Assembly: GCA_003075315.1 (NCBI GenBank)
Contig: QDFQ01000003.1
Location: forward strand, 1-64,000
DNA length: 64,000 nt
Origin: Arthrobacter sp. TPD3018
GTDB lineage: Bacteria; Pseudomonadota; Alphaproteobacteria; Sphingomonadales; Sphingomonadaceae
Direction: 5' to 3'
Shown here: in pieces, positions 36,649 through 45,385 of the stretch
Layout: every line of letters begins with the position of its first letter
How positions within the stretch are numbered: position 1 is the stretch's first letter
Notes under the pieces: model-generated
Told to the model about the DNA's origin: nothing
The model's input: the letters and a program-made list of their open reading frames with translations, nothing else
The model's database searches: none
Position numbers and translations under genes: made by a program

Positions 36649-38319
36649 TCAGGCCGCGTCGCTGCGCAGCCCGTGACGGACGCGGTCGCGGCCCGCTGCC
36701 TTTGCCTCGAACAGCGCGCGGTCGGCGTTGCGGTACATCGTCTTCCAGTCGATTTCGCGATGGAGCGGCCCGACGCAGGTGCCGATGCTCGCGGTGACGC
36801 CAAGGTCGAACGGCATGCGATGGCCGCGCAGCCCGTCGAGCACCAACCGCGCGTCGAGCGGCGCGGCGGCGGGCGTCAGGATCGCGAATTCCTCGCCGCC
36901 GATGCGCGCGATCAGCGATTCGGGCGTGGCGACGGAGCGCAGCGCGCGGGCAAAGACGCGTAACACCTCGTCGCCGCCGTCATGGCCGATGGTTTCGTTG
37001 ACCGCCTTGAAGTGATCGATGTCGATCAGAACCAGTTGGTGTTCGCCCGCCCGCGCCATCGCCGCTTCCAGGAACGCGCGGCGGTTGAGCAGGCCGGTCA
37101 GCGGATCGACCGCGGCGAGACGCAGCGCCGCCACCTCCTGCGCGCGCGCCTCGTCGCGTTCGCGGCTGAGCAGCCGGATGCGATAGGCGATGCCGACCGA
37201 GGACATAGACGCTTCCAGCGCGAGCGCGATGAAGGTGGAATTGTCGATCCACAGCTGCCACTTGACGAGGTTCATCGACGCCAGGATGCGGACGACCGCG
37301 CACAGCACCGGCGGGCCCCAGGCAAGCGCGAACAGCAGCAGAAAGCGACTGCGCAGCCGCCAGGCGCGCCATACCACCGGCACGGTCAACGCGACCACCA
37401 TGCAATAGCCGACCGTACACATCAGATCGGTCACCCCGGCATAATGGGGCACGAACACGGTGAAGCTCGCCGCCGACAGCAGCAGGAACCCGATGACCAC
37501 GTTGCTCGCCGGCCGCAGCCATCCTTCGAAGACGCGGCGTTCCATGAACGCGCGCACGAACATCACCGCACTGGCCGCGATCAGCGCGAGCAGCATGTAG
37601 CTCAATCGCTGGCGATCGTTATTGTCCATCCCGGTCAGCTGGCCGAGCAGGCCCGACGCGCTGAGGGCATAGGCGAGCAGGCACAGCACCATGACGCAAT
37701 AGGCGGGCTGGAATCCCTGGCGCAGCGCCGCCCAGATCGCGAGATTGTAGATCAGCAGCGCCAGACACATGCCGGCGAAGGCGGCATATAGCGCGACCAT
37801 CTGGCGATCGCTGTTCTGGGCGGTGTGCCGGTCGACCAGCACCGGCGCGACGAGGATGCCGCGGCGGTTCAGCGATCCCTCGATATGCCACAGCAATCGT
37901 TCGGGTGCGGCGGAATGGGCGGGCAGGGGGATTTGGATCACCGCCCCCAGTTGCAGCAGCCGCCACGTCGTCCGGCTGGTGAAGGCGACATGGCGGATCG
38001 CGCCATCGGTGTAGCGGACGTACAGCGTCACCCGGTCCTGCCACACGCTGCCCTGCCGCAGCAGCTCGCCCGATTGTTCGGCAGGCAGGGGTTGCGACAG
38101 CAGCCAGTAGCTGCCGGGGCCAAAGTCGCGCTGCGGCGTCGTGCAGTCGAACCGATCGGGCGCGGCGAACAGTGCGGCGGGGTCTTGCGATCCCGTGTCG
38201 CGCAGCACGCAGGTTTTCAGCGACGTGCGCGCCTGCGCCGCCGCGGGTACGATGCAGCAGGCGATCGCGAAGCTCAGCACGATCATCGCGATGCGTCGCC
38301 ACTGAAAACCCGCCGGCAT
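36649..38319 (-). CDS. Diguanylate cyclase with 7TMR-DISM sensory region (GGDEF)
   Basis: A 556-aa membrane enzyme that makes cyclic di-GMP from two GTP. A signal peptide (ends near AAAQA) leads to a periplasmic 7TMR-DISMED2-like beta domain (about 35-170), then seven membrane helices (about 175-380), a short coiled coil and a GGDEF domain (about 395-550) with DPLTGLLNRRAF, IDIDHFKAVND-type metal site (DIDHFKAVNE) and active-site GGEEF. No RxxD inhibitory site is seen at the usual spacing. A GTG at 38337 would add six residues. The ATG at 38319 is preferred for its AGGGA upstream. There is no neighbouring partner gene. Confidence 0.88.
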   Translation of the reverse strand: MPAGFQWRRIAMIVLSFAIACCIVPAAAQARTSLKTCVLRDTGSQDPAALFAAPDRFDCTTPQRDFGPGSYWLLSQPLPAEQSGELLRQGSVWQDRVTLYVRYTDGAIRHVAFTSRTTWRLLQLGAVIQIPLPAHSAAPERLLWHIEGSLNRRGILVAPVLVDRHTAQNSDRQMVALYAAFAGMCLALLIYNLAIWAALRQGFQPAYCVMVLCLLAYALSASGLLGQLTGMDNNDRQRLSYMLLALIAASAVMFVRAFMERRVFEGWLRPASNVVIGFLLLSAASFTVFVPHYAGVTDLMCTVGYCMVVALTVPVVWRAWRLRSRFLLLFALAWGPPVLCAVVRILASMNLVKWQLWIDNSTFIALALEASMSSVGIAYRIRLLSRERDEARAQEVAALRLAAVDPLTGLLNRRAFLEAAMARAGEHQLVLIDIDHFKAVNETIGHDGGDEVLRVFARALRSVATPESLIARIGGEEFAILTPAAAPLDARLVLDGLRGHRMPFDLGVTASIGTCVGPLHREIDWKTMYRNADRALFEAKAAGRDRVRHGLRSDAA

Positions 38320-38371
38320 ATGGCTCGTCCCTAGCACCCGTTTTACAAAGCTTCGGTAAACGCGGCCATAG

Positions 38372-38400
38372 TTGACATAGATTAAAAAATGCTGCGTTAT
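38372..38400 (+). promoter_or_regulatory. Candidate sigma70-type promoter
   Basis: TTGACA at 38372-38377, a 17-bp AT-rich spacer and a weak CGTTAT at 38395-38400, about 50 bp before the Nudix start, in the AT-richest stretch of the area. A second TTGACA at 38434 lies too close to the gene. Confidence 0.35.
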
Positions 38401-38446
38401 CCGTAGGCTATACGGCCGTGTCGGGCCCTTCGATTGACATTATGGC

Positions 38447-38935
38447 ATGGGTCCGGCTGAATCGCGAACCATGGTATCGTCCCCCGTCACCACCCCGACG
38501 TGCACGTCAGGCACGCAGAGCGAACCCAGGGCGGGCTGCGGGGCGGCGATCGTCGTCGATGGCCGCATCCTGCTGCTGCGCCGGCTGACCGATCCCGAGG
38601 CGGGCAGCTGGGGCCTCGCCGGCGGCAAGATCGATCTGTTCGAAACGGCCGAGGCCGCGATGCGCCGCGAGGTGGGCGAGGAATTGGGCATCGTCGTCGG
38701 CGCGGTGGCGCTGCTGTGCTTCGTCGACCAGATCGACGTCGCGGCGGGCACGCATTGGGTCGCGCCCATCTATCGCGTGCTGAGCTTCACCGGCGCCCCG
38801 CGCAATTGCGAACCGGCCAAGCACGACGGGCCGGTCTGGTATCCGCTGGATGCGCTGCCGGCGGACCTCACCACACCGACGCGGGCGGCGGTCGCCGCAC
38901 TGGCCCGATCAGCTGAGGGTGCCGTTCCAGCGTAG
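38447..38935 (+). CDS. Nudix hydrolase
   Basis: A 162-aa protein with a complete Nudix box: GGKIDLFETAEAAMRREVGE then ELG, where the REVGEE glutamates bind Mg2+. Such enzymes hydrolyse nucleoside diphosphates linked to another moiety. WGLAGGK with the DQIDVAAGTHWVAP segment resembles the DNA-mismatch/ADP-ribose-like NUDT group; substrate unknown. The first 25 residues (Ser/Thr/Pro rich) may not be translated: ATG 38471 and downstream codons are other possible starts, and no ribosome binding site decides between them. The 3' end overlaps the convergent hypothetical gene by 27 bp. Confidence 0.85.
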   Translation: MGPAESRTMVSSPVTTPTCTSGTQSEPRAGCGAAIVVDGRILLLRRLTDPEAGSWGLAGGKIDLFETAEAAMRREVGEELGIVVGAVALLCFVDQIDVAAGTHWVAPIYRVLSFTGAPRNCEPAKHDGPVWYPLDALPADLTTPTRAAVAALARSAEGAVPA

Positions 38936-39379
38936 CCCGAGCACGGCGATGCGGGTGGGGGTGACGGCAATGCGCAGGTATAGCGGCGGCATCAGCGCCA
39001 CCTCGGCGAAGCCGGGCGGATAGCGTCCCTCGACGATCAGCGAGACCATGTTGGCGACCAGCGCGGCGACGAGACGGAGGTCGCTGTCGCTGCTGAGCGC
39101 TGCCAAATCCGCGCGCAGGCGCCGGCAGGCATCGTACGCACTCTCCGTCCAGACCAGAGGCCGCGTCTCCGCGTCGCCATGCGCGTGCGGCTGGGGATCG
39201 GCGATCGGCGCGCTATGCGCGAACGCGTCGGCCTGCCGGGCCATCTGCCAGCCGCCGAGCCAGCCGACGACCTGTTCGCTGTCGACCACCCGCCCCGCCG
39301 CCAGATCGGCCAGCGCCGCCGCATCGGCGGGATCGGCCGCGTCGAGCGGCAGGCCTACAAGAGGATCGGGCAGGTCCAC
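38909..39379 (-). CDS. Hypothetical protein; weak likeness to a ParD/ParE-type fusion
   Basis: A 156-aa protein that I cannot assign to a family. The N-terminal part (ALADLAAGRVVDSEQVVGWL) resembles the C-terminal tail of CopG/ParD-type antitoxins. The rest (WTESAYDACRRLRADLAA to the end ITPTRIAVLGLRW-like) faintly follows the pattern of ParE toxins, which have an early W-TxxA and a late R-I-xVL strand. If real, this would be a fused or decayed toxin-antitoxin pair. The gene is alone between the Nudix and clpA genes. Treat this as an unknown protein. Confidence 0.5.
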   Translation of the reverse strand: MDLPDPLVGLPLDAADPADAAALADLAAGRVVDSEQVVGWLGGWQMARQADAFAHSAPIADPQPHAHGDAETRPLVWTESAYDACRRLRADLAALSSDSDLRLVAALVANMVSLIVEGRYPPGFAEVALMPPLYLRIAVTPTRIAVLGLRWNGTLS

Positions 39380-39455
39380 GGCGGCGGGCTAACACGAAAA
39401 CGGACCGGATCCGGGTGGATCCGATCCGTTTCGGACGCAGTTGCGCTTGGCCGTG

Positions 39456-41771
39456 TTACTTGGCGTCGACGGGTTCCGCCTTGCCCTTCTTGCGCGGTTT
39501 CTTCGGCGCGGCGGGTTCGATCGCGAACGACAATGCGCCGTCCTTCATCTTCACCGTCACCTCGCCGCCATGGACCAGCTTGCCGAACAGCAGTTCCTCG
39601 GCGAGCGGCTGCTTGATCTTTTCCTGGATCAGGCGGCCCATCGGACGCGCACCGTACAGCTTGTCATAGCCCTTTTCGGTCAGCCAGCTCTTGGCGGCGT
39701 CGTCCAGGTTGATGTGGACGTTGCGGTCGGCGAGCTGGAGTTCGAGCTGCAGAATGAACTTGTCGACGACGCGCGCGACCACCTCGGTCGGCAGATATCC
39801 GAACGGCACGATCGCATCCAGCCGGTTGCGGAATTCCGGCGAGAACATCTTCTGCACCGCCTGCTCGTCCTCACCCTCGCGGGTCAGGTTGCCGAAGCCC
39901 ACCGTCTCGCGCGCCATGTCGGCGGCGCCCGCATTGGTGGTCATGATCAGGATGACGTTGCGGAAATCGACCGTCTTGCCGTGCTGGTCGGTCAGGCGGC
40001 CGTTGTCCATCACCTGCAGCAGGATGTTGAACAGGTCGGGATGCGCCTTCTCGATCTCGTCGAGCAGCAGCACGCAATGCGGGTTCTGATCGACCGCGTC
40101 GGTCAGCAGGCCGCCCTGATCGAAGCCGACATAGCCCGGAGGCGCACCGATCAGCCGGCTGACCGAATGCCGCTCCATATATTCGCTCATGTCGAAGCGC
40201 TGCAGCGGGATGCCCAGGATCGACGACAGCTGCTTGGCGACTTCCGTCTTGCCGACGCCGGTCGGGCCGGTGAACAGATAGTTGCCGATCGGCTTTTCGG
40301 GATCGCGCAGGCCGGCGCGGCTGAGCTTGATCGCCGCCGACAGCTTCTCGATCGCCGCATTCTGGCCGAACACGACGCGCTTCAAATCCGTCTCCAGGCT
40401 TTCCAGCGCGGCGCGGTCGTCGGTGCTGACCGACTTCGGCGGGATGCGCGCCATCGTCGCGATCACGGCCTCGATCTCCTTGGCGGTGATCGTCTTCTTG
40501 CGCTTGTTCGCGGGCACCAGCATCTGCATCGCGCCGACTTCGTCGATCACGTCGATCGCCTTGTCGGGCAGCTTGCGGTCGTTGATGTAGCGCGCGCTAA
40601 GTTCCACCGCCGACTTGATCGCATCGGGCGTGTACTTGACCGAATGATGGTCCTCGAACGCAGACCGCAGGCCGGCGAGGATCTTGATCGTATCCTCGAT
40701 CGTCGGTTCGTTGACGTCGATCTTCTGGAACCGGCGCAGCAGCGCGCGATCCTTTTCGAAGTGGTTGCGGAATTCCTTGTAGGTCGTCGAACCGATGCAG
40801 CGGATCGAACCGCCCGACAGCGCGGGCTTCAACAGGTTCGACGCATCCATCGCGCCGCCGCTGGTCGCGCCCGCGCCGATCACCGTGTGGATCTCGTCGA
40901 TGAACAGCACCGCATGCGGCAGCTTTTCGAGTTCGTTGACGACCGCCTTGAGCCGCTCCTCGAAATCGCCGCGATAGCGCGTGCCGGCGAGCAGCGCGCC
41001 CATGTCGAGGCTGTAGATGACGGCTTCCTTCAGCACGTCGGGCACCTCGCCCTCGACGATCTTGCGCGCGAGGCCTTCGGCGATCGCGGTCTTGCCGACG
41101 CCGGGATCGCCTACGTAGAGCGGATTGTTCTTGCTGCGGCGGCACAGAATCTGGATCGTGCGATCCACCTCCGGCCCGCGACCGATCAGCGGATCGACCT
41201 TGCCGATCTTCGCCTTTTCGTTGAGGTCGACGGTGAACTGCTTGAGCGCGCTTTCGCTCTTGCCCTTGTCCTGGCCCTTCGCCGGCTTTTCCTCTTCGGC
41301 GCCCTTGGGCGTCGAGGCTTCGGTCTGAGCGCCGCCCTTGCCGACGCCGTGGCTGATGAAGCTGACCGCATCCAGGCGGCTCATGTCCTGCTGCTGCAGG
41401 AAATAGACCGCATAGGATTCGCGTTCGCTGAACAGCGCGACGAGCACGTTGGCGCCGGTCACCTCGTCGCGGCCCGACGACTGGACGTGCAGGATCGCGC
41501 GCTGGACGACCCGCTGGAAACCGCTGGTCGGCGAGGGATCGGTCGCGGTATCGACCTTCAACGCATCGAGTTCGGTGTCGAGATAATGCGCGACGGTGGT
41601 CTTCAGATCGCCGAGGTTGACGTGGCACGCCTCCATCACCTGGGATGCATGTTCGTCGGCGATCAGCGCGAGCAGCAGATGCTCGAGTGTCGCATATTCG
41701 TGCCGCCGCGAGGACGCGGCCTCGAGCGCCTTGTGCAGCGTGGTCTCGAGCGCGGGGGCGAAGGATGGCAT
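39456..41771 (-). CDS. clpA: ATP-dependent Clp protease ATP-binding subunit ClpA
   Basis: A 771-aa AAA+ unfoldase that feeds substrates to ClpP. It has an N-domain (1-150) that binds ClpS, D1 ATPase with Walker [14 protein letters not shown] and Walker [11 protein letters not shown], and D2 ATPase with [14 protein letters not shown] and [13 protein letters not shown]. The insert between N-domain and D1 ([20 protein letters not shown]) is charged and low-complexity. The C-terminus has an unusual Lys-rich tail ([15 protein letters not shown]). GGAG lies eight bases before the ATG at 41771. The adaptor gene clpS, often found directly upstream, is not in the 134-bp gap. Confidence 0.95.
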   Translation of the reverse strand: MPSFAPALETTLHKALEAASSRRHEYATLEHLLLALIADEHASQVMEACHVNLGDLKTTVAHYLDTELDALKVDTATDPSPTSGFQRVVQRAILHVQSSGRDEVTGANVLVALFSERESYAVYFLQQQDMSRLDAVSFISHGVGKGGAQTEASTPKGAEEEKPAKGQDKGKSESALKQFTVDLNEKAKIGKVDPLIGRGPEVDRTIQILCRRSKNNPLYVGDPGVGKTAIAEGLARKIVEGEVPDVLKEAVIYSLDMGALLAGTRYRGDFEERLKAVVNELEKLPHAVLFIDEIHTVIGAGATSGGAMDASNLLKPALSGGSIRCIGSTTYKEFRNHFEKDRALLRRFQKIDVNEPTIEDTIKILAGLRSAFEDHHSVKYTPDAIKSAVELSARYINDRKLPDKAIDVIDEVGAMQMLVPANKRKKTITAKEIEAVIATMARIPPKSVSTDDRAALESLETDLKRVVFGQNAAIEKLSAAIKLSRAGLRDPEKPIGNYLFTGPTGVGKTEVAKQLSSILGIPLQRFDMSEYMERHSVSRLIGAPPGYVGFDQGGLLTDAVDQNPHCVLLLDEIEKAHPDLFNILLQVMDNGRLTDQHGKTVDFRNVILIMTTNAGAADMARETVGFGNLTREGEDEQAVQKMFSPEFRNRLDAIVPFGYLPTEVVARVVDKFILQLELQLADRNVHINLDDAAKSWLTEKGYDKLYGARPMGRLIQEKIKQPLAEELLFGKLVHGGEVTVKMKDGALSFAIEPAAPKKPRKKGKAEPVDAK

Positions 41772-41905
41772 TCAGCTTACTCCAGTCGGACCGGATCGTG
41801 ATGCCCGGCCCTTTCCACCTATGTCGGTATCGTTGGGCCGTGCATCAAGCGGCGGGCGGCACACCGGGAGGGGCTGGCGGGAACCCGATCCGGTACGCGC
41901 GTCGC

Positions 41906-42100
41906 TCATCGCCGGAATAACGCGTCGGCGCTTGCGCGATGGTTAACGGAGCGTTCGATATGCCGCCGGGTGCGCGCGATCTCGCCTTCCAACGCGGCGA
42001 TGCGCGCCTCCAGCTCGGCGACCGACAGCGGGTCGAGGTCCTGCCGCAGCAGCAGGCCGAGAGCGTCGTCGGGACGGGAGGGGGCGTCGTCCATATCCAT
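41906..42100 (-). CDS. DUF1192 family protein
   Basis: A 64-aa protein of a family I know mainly from alphaproteobacteria. It has an acidic start (MDMDDAPSRPDD), the conserved DLDPLSVAELEARIAALEGE and a coiled-coil helix ending in SADALFRR. Function is unknown. It is divergent from the quinone oxidoreductase gene (95 bp gap), and together with the TrcR gene downstream this is a neighbourhood I recall from alphaproteobacterial genomes. MDD at 42094 is an alternative start. Confidence 0.85.
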   Translation of the reverse strand: MDMDDAPSRPDDALGLLLRQDLDPLSVAELEARIAALEGEIARTRRHIERSVNHRASADALFRR

Positions 42101-42195
42101 GCGGGGCTAACGTTGACCCCCGCCGGTGCGATGTCAATAAGGCACCATAGGGCGCGTGCTGCGTTTGCGGCGGGCAACAGGGACAGGATGGGCGG

Positions 42196-43212
42196 ATGGA
42201 CGAACGGCAGCACGGGGCAACGATTCCCGCGACGATGCAGGCGATCGATCCAGAGGCGCATGGCGGGCCGGAGGTGCTGCGGCTGGTGGAACGCCCGGTG
42301 CCGCAGCCGCAATCGGGCGAGGTGTTGATCCGCGTCGCCGCGGCCGGGGTGAACCGCCCCGACGTGCTCCAGCGCAAGGGCGGCTATCCGCCGCCGCCGG
42401 GCGCGCCGTCGATCATGGGGCTGGAGGTTTCCGGCACCGTCGTGTCCGTGGGCGAGGGCGTCGAGGATACGATGATCGGCCAGCCGGTCTGCGCGCTGAT
42501 CGCCGGCGGCGGCTATGCCGAATATGCGGTCGCGCCCGCGGGCCAGTGCCTGCCGGTGCCGCACGGGCTGGAGATGGTCGAAGCGGCGGCGATCCCCGAA
42601 ACGCTCTTCACCGTGTGGACGAACCTGTTCGAACGCGCCTTCGCGACGGAGGGCGACAGCGTGCTGGTGCACGGCGGCACCAGCGGCATCGGCACGATGA
42701 CCATCGCGCTGGGCCAATTGTTCGGGATGACGATCATCGTCACCGCCGGCAGCGACGCCAAATGCGCGCGCGCGCTGGAATTGGGTGCGGCGCATGCGAT
42801 CAACTACAAGACGCAGGATTTCGTCGAGCGCGTGAAGGCGATCACCGACGGCAAGGGCGTCACCGCGGTCATCGACATGGTCGGCGGCGACTATGTGCCA
42901 CGCAATCTGCAATGCCTTGCCGACGATGGCCGCCACGTCTCGATCGCGGTGCAGGGCGGCCCGACCGCGACGATCCCGATCTTCGAGATCATGCGCCGCC
43001 GCCTGACGCTGACCGGATCGACGCTGCGCCCGCGCGACACCGCGTTCAAGACTTTGGTCGCCGACGAGATCGCGCGCACCGTGTGGCCGCACGTCGAGGC
43101 GGGCCGCTTGCGCCCGGTGATCGATAAGGTCTTCCCGCTGGCCGACGCCGCCGCGGCCCATGCGCGGATGGAAGAGGGCGACCATGTCGGGAAGATCGTG
43201 CTGACGGTGTGA
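42196..43212 (+). CDS. NAD(P)H-quinone oxidoreductase, PIG3 family
   Basis: A 338-aa medium-chain dehydrogenase/reductase without zinc ligands. The GroES-like half has AAAGVNRPDVLQRKGGYPP and PSIMGLEVSG. The cofactor half starts HGGTSGIGTMTIALGQLFGM, with a Rossmann loop GGTSGIG. PIG3-type enzymes reduce quinones, in particular ortho-quinones, with NADPH. The N-terminal 14 residues before MQAIDPEAHGGPEVL are compatible with close homologues. A start at 42235 is possible. The family C element copy 6 follows the stop. Confidence 0.9.
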   Translation: MDERQHGATIPATMQAIDPEAHGGPEVLRLVERPVPQPQSGEVLIRVAAAGVNRPDVLQRKGGYPPPPGAPSIMGLEVSGTVVSVGEGVEDTMIGQPVCALIAGGGYAEYAVAPAGQCLPVPHGLEMVEAAAIPETLFTVWTNLFERAFATEGDSVLVHGGTSGIGTMTIALGQLFGMTIIVTAGSDAKCARALELGAAHAINYKTQDFVERVKAITDGKGVTAVIDMVGGDYVPRNLQCLADDGRHVSIAVQGGPTATIPIFEIMRRRLTLTGSTLRPRDTAFKTLVADEIARTVWPHVEAGRLRPVIDKVFPLADAAAAHARMEEGDHVGKIVLTV

Positions 43213-43247
43213 GGCGGGCCGGGCGCCGGTCGCCCACAACGCGCCCC

Positions 43248-43330
43248 CGTCACCCCGGACTTGATCCGGGGTCCCGCTTCTACTCCCGCGAGAGGGAGAC
43301 GCGGGATCCCGGCTCAAGGCCGGGATGACG
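43248..43330. repeat. REPIN-like element, family C short form, copy 6
   Basis: An 83-bp variant with arms CGTCACCCCGGACTTGATCC (then GGGGTCCCGC) and GCGGGATCCCGGCTCAAGGC (then CGGGATGACG). The two arm stems differ in sequence but each remains paired. The core is short. Confidence 0.8.
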
Positions 43331-43413
43331 AGGGGAGGGGCGCCAAAAACCGCGCAATTCCACCACACGCCTTGCCCTTCGCGTGCGCGTACCGTACATC
43401 GAAGGGTGCAGCA

Positions 43414-43446
43414 GGCCGCTCCGGTAAGGGGCGGCCCTATTTATTT
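43414..43446 (+). terminator. Hairpin with T-rich tail in the trcR leader
   Basis: Nine-base stem GGCCGCTCC/GGGGCGGCC with a GGTAA loop, then CTATTTATTT. It has the form of an intrinsic terminator on the plus strand but lies only 17 bp before the trcR GTG. It may end quinone oxidoreductase transcripts, or act as an attenuator in the trcR leader. Confidence 0.5.
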
Positions 43447-43462
43447 CCGACGGAGTTTTCCC

Positions 43463-44140
43463 GTGGCCCAGCCGCTCATGCCCCATGCGACCGCTTCCTG
43501 GCTGGTCGACAACACCTCGCTGTCGTTCGACCAGATCGCGGACTTCTGCGGTCTCCACATCCTCGAAGTGCAGGCGATCGCCGACGATACCGCCGCGACC
43601 AAGCTGACCGGCCGCGATCCGGTGCGCGCACACGAGCTGACGCAGGACGAAATCGACAAGGGCCAGGCCGATCCCGCCTATCGCCTGAAGATGATCAAGG
43701 GCCCCGAGCAGGTCCGCCGCACCAAAGGCCCGCGCTACACGCCGGTGTCCAAGCGTCAGGACAAGCCGGACGGTATCGCCTGGATCATCCGCAACCATCC
43801 GGAAATCACCGATGGCGCGATCAGCAACCTGATCGGCACCACGCGCACGACGATCGCCGCGATCCGCGACCGCAGCCATTGGAACATCGCCAACATCACC
43901 CCCAAGGATCCGGTGACGCTGGGCCTGACGACGCAGCGCGAACTCGACGCCGCGGTCGCCAAGGCGTCGAAGGGCACCGGCGAAGCCGCCCCGGCCGACA
44001 CCCGTCTGGAAGGCGATCGCGAGGCGCTGATCGCCTCGCTGCGCGCCGAGCGCGACGCGGCGAACCGCGAGGTCGATTCGTACGAAAACGATCCGGCAGC
44101 AGCCGCACAGGCGCTGTTCCAAGATCCGTTCAAGCGCTGA
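43463..44140 (+). CDS. trcR: TrcR/DUF1013 family cell-cycle transcriptional regulator
   Basis: A 225-aa protein specific to alphaproteobacteria. The N-terminal part (ATASWLVDNTSLSFDQIADF) is helix-turn-helix-like, followed by the very conserved QADPAYRLKMIKGPEQ and TKGPRYTPVSKRQDKPDGI, and a second HTH-like region (ISNLIGTTRTTIAAIRDRSH). The C-terminus is coiled and acidic. I know members as cell-cycle transcription factors (TrcR) related to ctrA expression. The GTG at 43463 is chosen because GGAG lies seven bases before it and the protein then starts VAQPLMPHATASW, the family's normal start. Confidence 0.88.
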   Translation: MAQPLMPHATASWLVDNTSLSFDQIADFCGLHILEVQAIADDTAATKLTGRDPVRAHELTQDEIDKGQADPAYRLKMIKGPEQVRRTKGPRYTPVSKRQDKPDGIAWIIRNHPEITDGAISNLIGTTRTTIAAIRDRSHWNIANITPKDPVTLGLTTQRELDAAVAKASKGTGEAAPADTRLEGDREALIASLRAERDAANREVDSYENDPAAAAQALFQDPFKR

Positions 44141-44147
44141 TCCGATC

Positions 44148-44231
44148 CGTCACCCCGGCCGAAGAGCCGGGGTCCCGCTTATCAGGGCGGCCCGACAAAA
44201 AGCGGGACCCCGGGTCAGGCCCGGGGTGACG
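44148..44231. repeat. REPIN-like element, family C short form, copy 7
   Basis: An 84-bp element with arms CGTCACCCCGGCCGAAGAGC and GGTCAGGCCCGGGGTGACG. It starts 7 bp after the trcR stop. It and element A copy 4 fill the 319-bp gap before the SMP-30 gene; I see no gene between them. Confidence 0.8.
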
Positions 44232-44343
44232 ATCTTTTGGAAGCAGGGCTAACCCCGCCGCCGGCGTCGACGCCAAACCCGTTAGGCCCGGATTGACGGG
44301 GAACAGGCTGACCGTCTCGGCTGCTCCGTCAACGCCCCACATT

Positions 44344-44429
44344 CGTCATCCCAGCGCAGGCTGGGATCTCCCGCTTGGCGGACGGATCGCTTCAAAACCC
44401 GGAGACCCCAGCCTCCGCTGGGGTGACGG
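44344..44429. repeat. REPIN-like element, family A, copy 4
   Basis: Arms CGTCATCCCAGCGCAGGCTG and CTCCGCTGGGGTGACGG around a core containing CCGCTTGGCGG. It lies between the convergent trcR and SMP-30 genes. Confidence 0.8.
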
Positions 44430-44459
44430 ACGGAGACTGAGGTCAGCCTCGCGCGTCCC

Positions 44460-45326
44460 TCACACCACCGCGGGCGTCACCGCGACGCCTGCCACGCCCG
44501 GATCGAAGGCGAACAGATTCCCCGCCTCGGGCTGCTCGGCCAGCGCCGCCGCATCCAGCCCCTTACGCGCGCTGGTCGCATAGGCCGTGCGCAGATCGGG
44601 TCCGCCGAACGCGATCTTGGTGATGTTCGATGCGGGCAGCCGCACCGTCCCTATCAGCTGGCCCGTGGGATCGTAGCGGCGCACGCCCCAGCCGCCCCAT
44701 AAGGCGACCCACAGGCACCCGTCCGCGTCCGCGACCGATCCATCGGGCCAGCCCGCGCCCTCCTCGATCGTGACGAAGCGCTCCTCCGGTCCCAGCGTGC
44801 TGTCGTCGCGGATCGCGGCGCGCCAGATCGTCTTGCCCAGCGTATCGGTGTGGTAGAGCGTCGACCCGTGCACGGCCGGCCCGTTGGTGATGGACACCGC
44901 CGCAAGCCCGCTGTCGCGGATCACGCCGCCGTGATGCGCGAACAGCCGGCCGGTATCGGCGCTCTCGCCATCGTCCATCGTCCCGAACCAGATGCGGCCG
45001 TGCGAATCGGTTGCCGCGTCGTTCAGCCGGTTGTGCGTCGGATGGCCATCGGGCGTGGCATGCGGGCGGAAGGTGCCGTCGGCGGGATCGAAGCGATACA
45101 GGCCACTCTGCAACCCGGCGATCATGCCGCTGTCGGCGGCGGGCAGCACCCAGCCGACCTGTTCGGGCGCGTCCCAGCGATGCGCGGTGCCGGTCGCCGG
45201 ATCGAAGCGGTGGACGTGGCGCTGCTTGATGTCGACGAACCACAAGGCTGCGTCGCGGCCGATCCACACCGGGCCTTCGCCCAGCGTCGCCTGGACCGGC
45301 AGGACGGATCGAACATCATGGCGCAT
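44460..45326 (-). CDS. SMP-30/gluconolactonase (LRE) family protein
   Basis: A 288-aa six-bladed beta-propeller metal-dependent lactonase. TLGEGPVWIGRDAALWFVDI supplies the first metal Glu, NRLNDAATDSHGRIWFGTM the conserved Asn, and DGSVADADGCLWVALWGG the Asp. Such enzymes hydrolyse sugar lactones (gluconolactone, xylonolactone, arabinonolactone). No signal peptide, so cytoplasmic. With the semialdehyde dehydrogenase at 50.4 kb this would suit non-phosphorylative pentose oxidation, but the genes are 5 kb apart and not an operon. The gene stands alone. Confidence 0.87.
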   Translation of the reverse strand: MRHDVRSVLPVQATLGEGPVWIGRDAALWFVDIKQRHVHRFDPATGTAHRWDAPEQVGWVLPAADSGMIAGLQSGLYRFDPADGTFRPHATPDGHPTHNRLNDAATDSHGRIWFGTMDDGESADTGRLFAHHGGVIRDSGLAAVSITNGPAVHGSTLYHTDTLGKTIWRAAIRDDSTLGPEERFVTIEEGAGWPDGSVADADGCLWVALWGGWGVRRYDPTGQLIGTVRLPASNITKIAFGGPDLRTAYATSARKGLDAAALAEQPEAGNLFAFDPGVAGVAVTPAVV

Positions 45327-45385
45327 CGGGAATCATCCTCTCGTCTATCCCGCGCACCATTCCCGCTCGCGCGGCTGGCGTCTAG

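Noticed and set aside
39441..41801. 786-aa open frame opposite clpA
   Set aside because: Shadow of a highly conserved AAA+ gene; no domain or signal features of its own.
41772..41905. Possible clpS upstream of clpA
   Set aside because: The gap is 134 bp and none of its frames shows ClpS-like residues; clpS must lie elsewhere.
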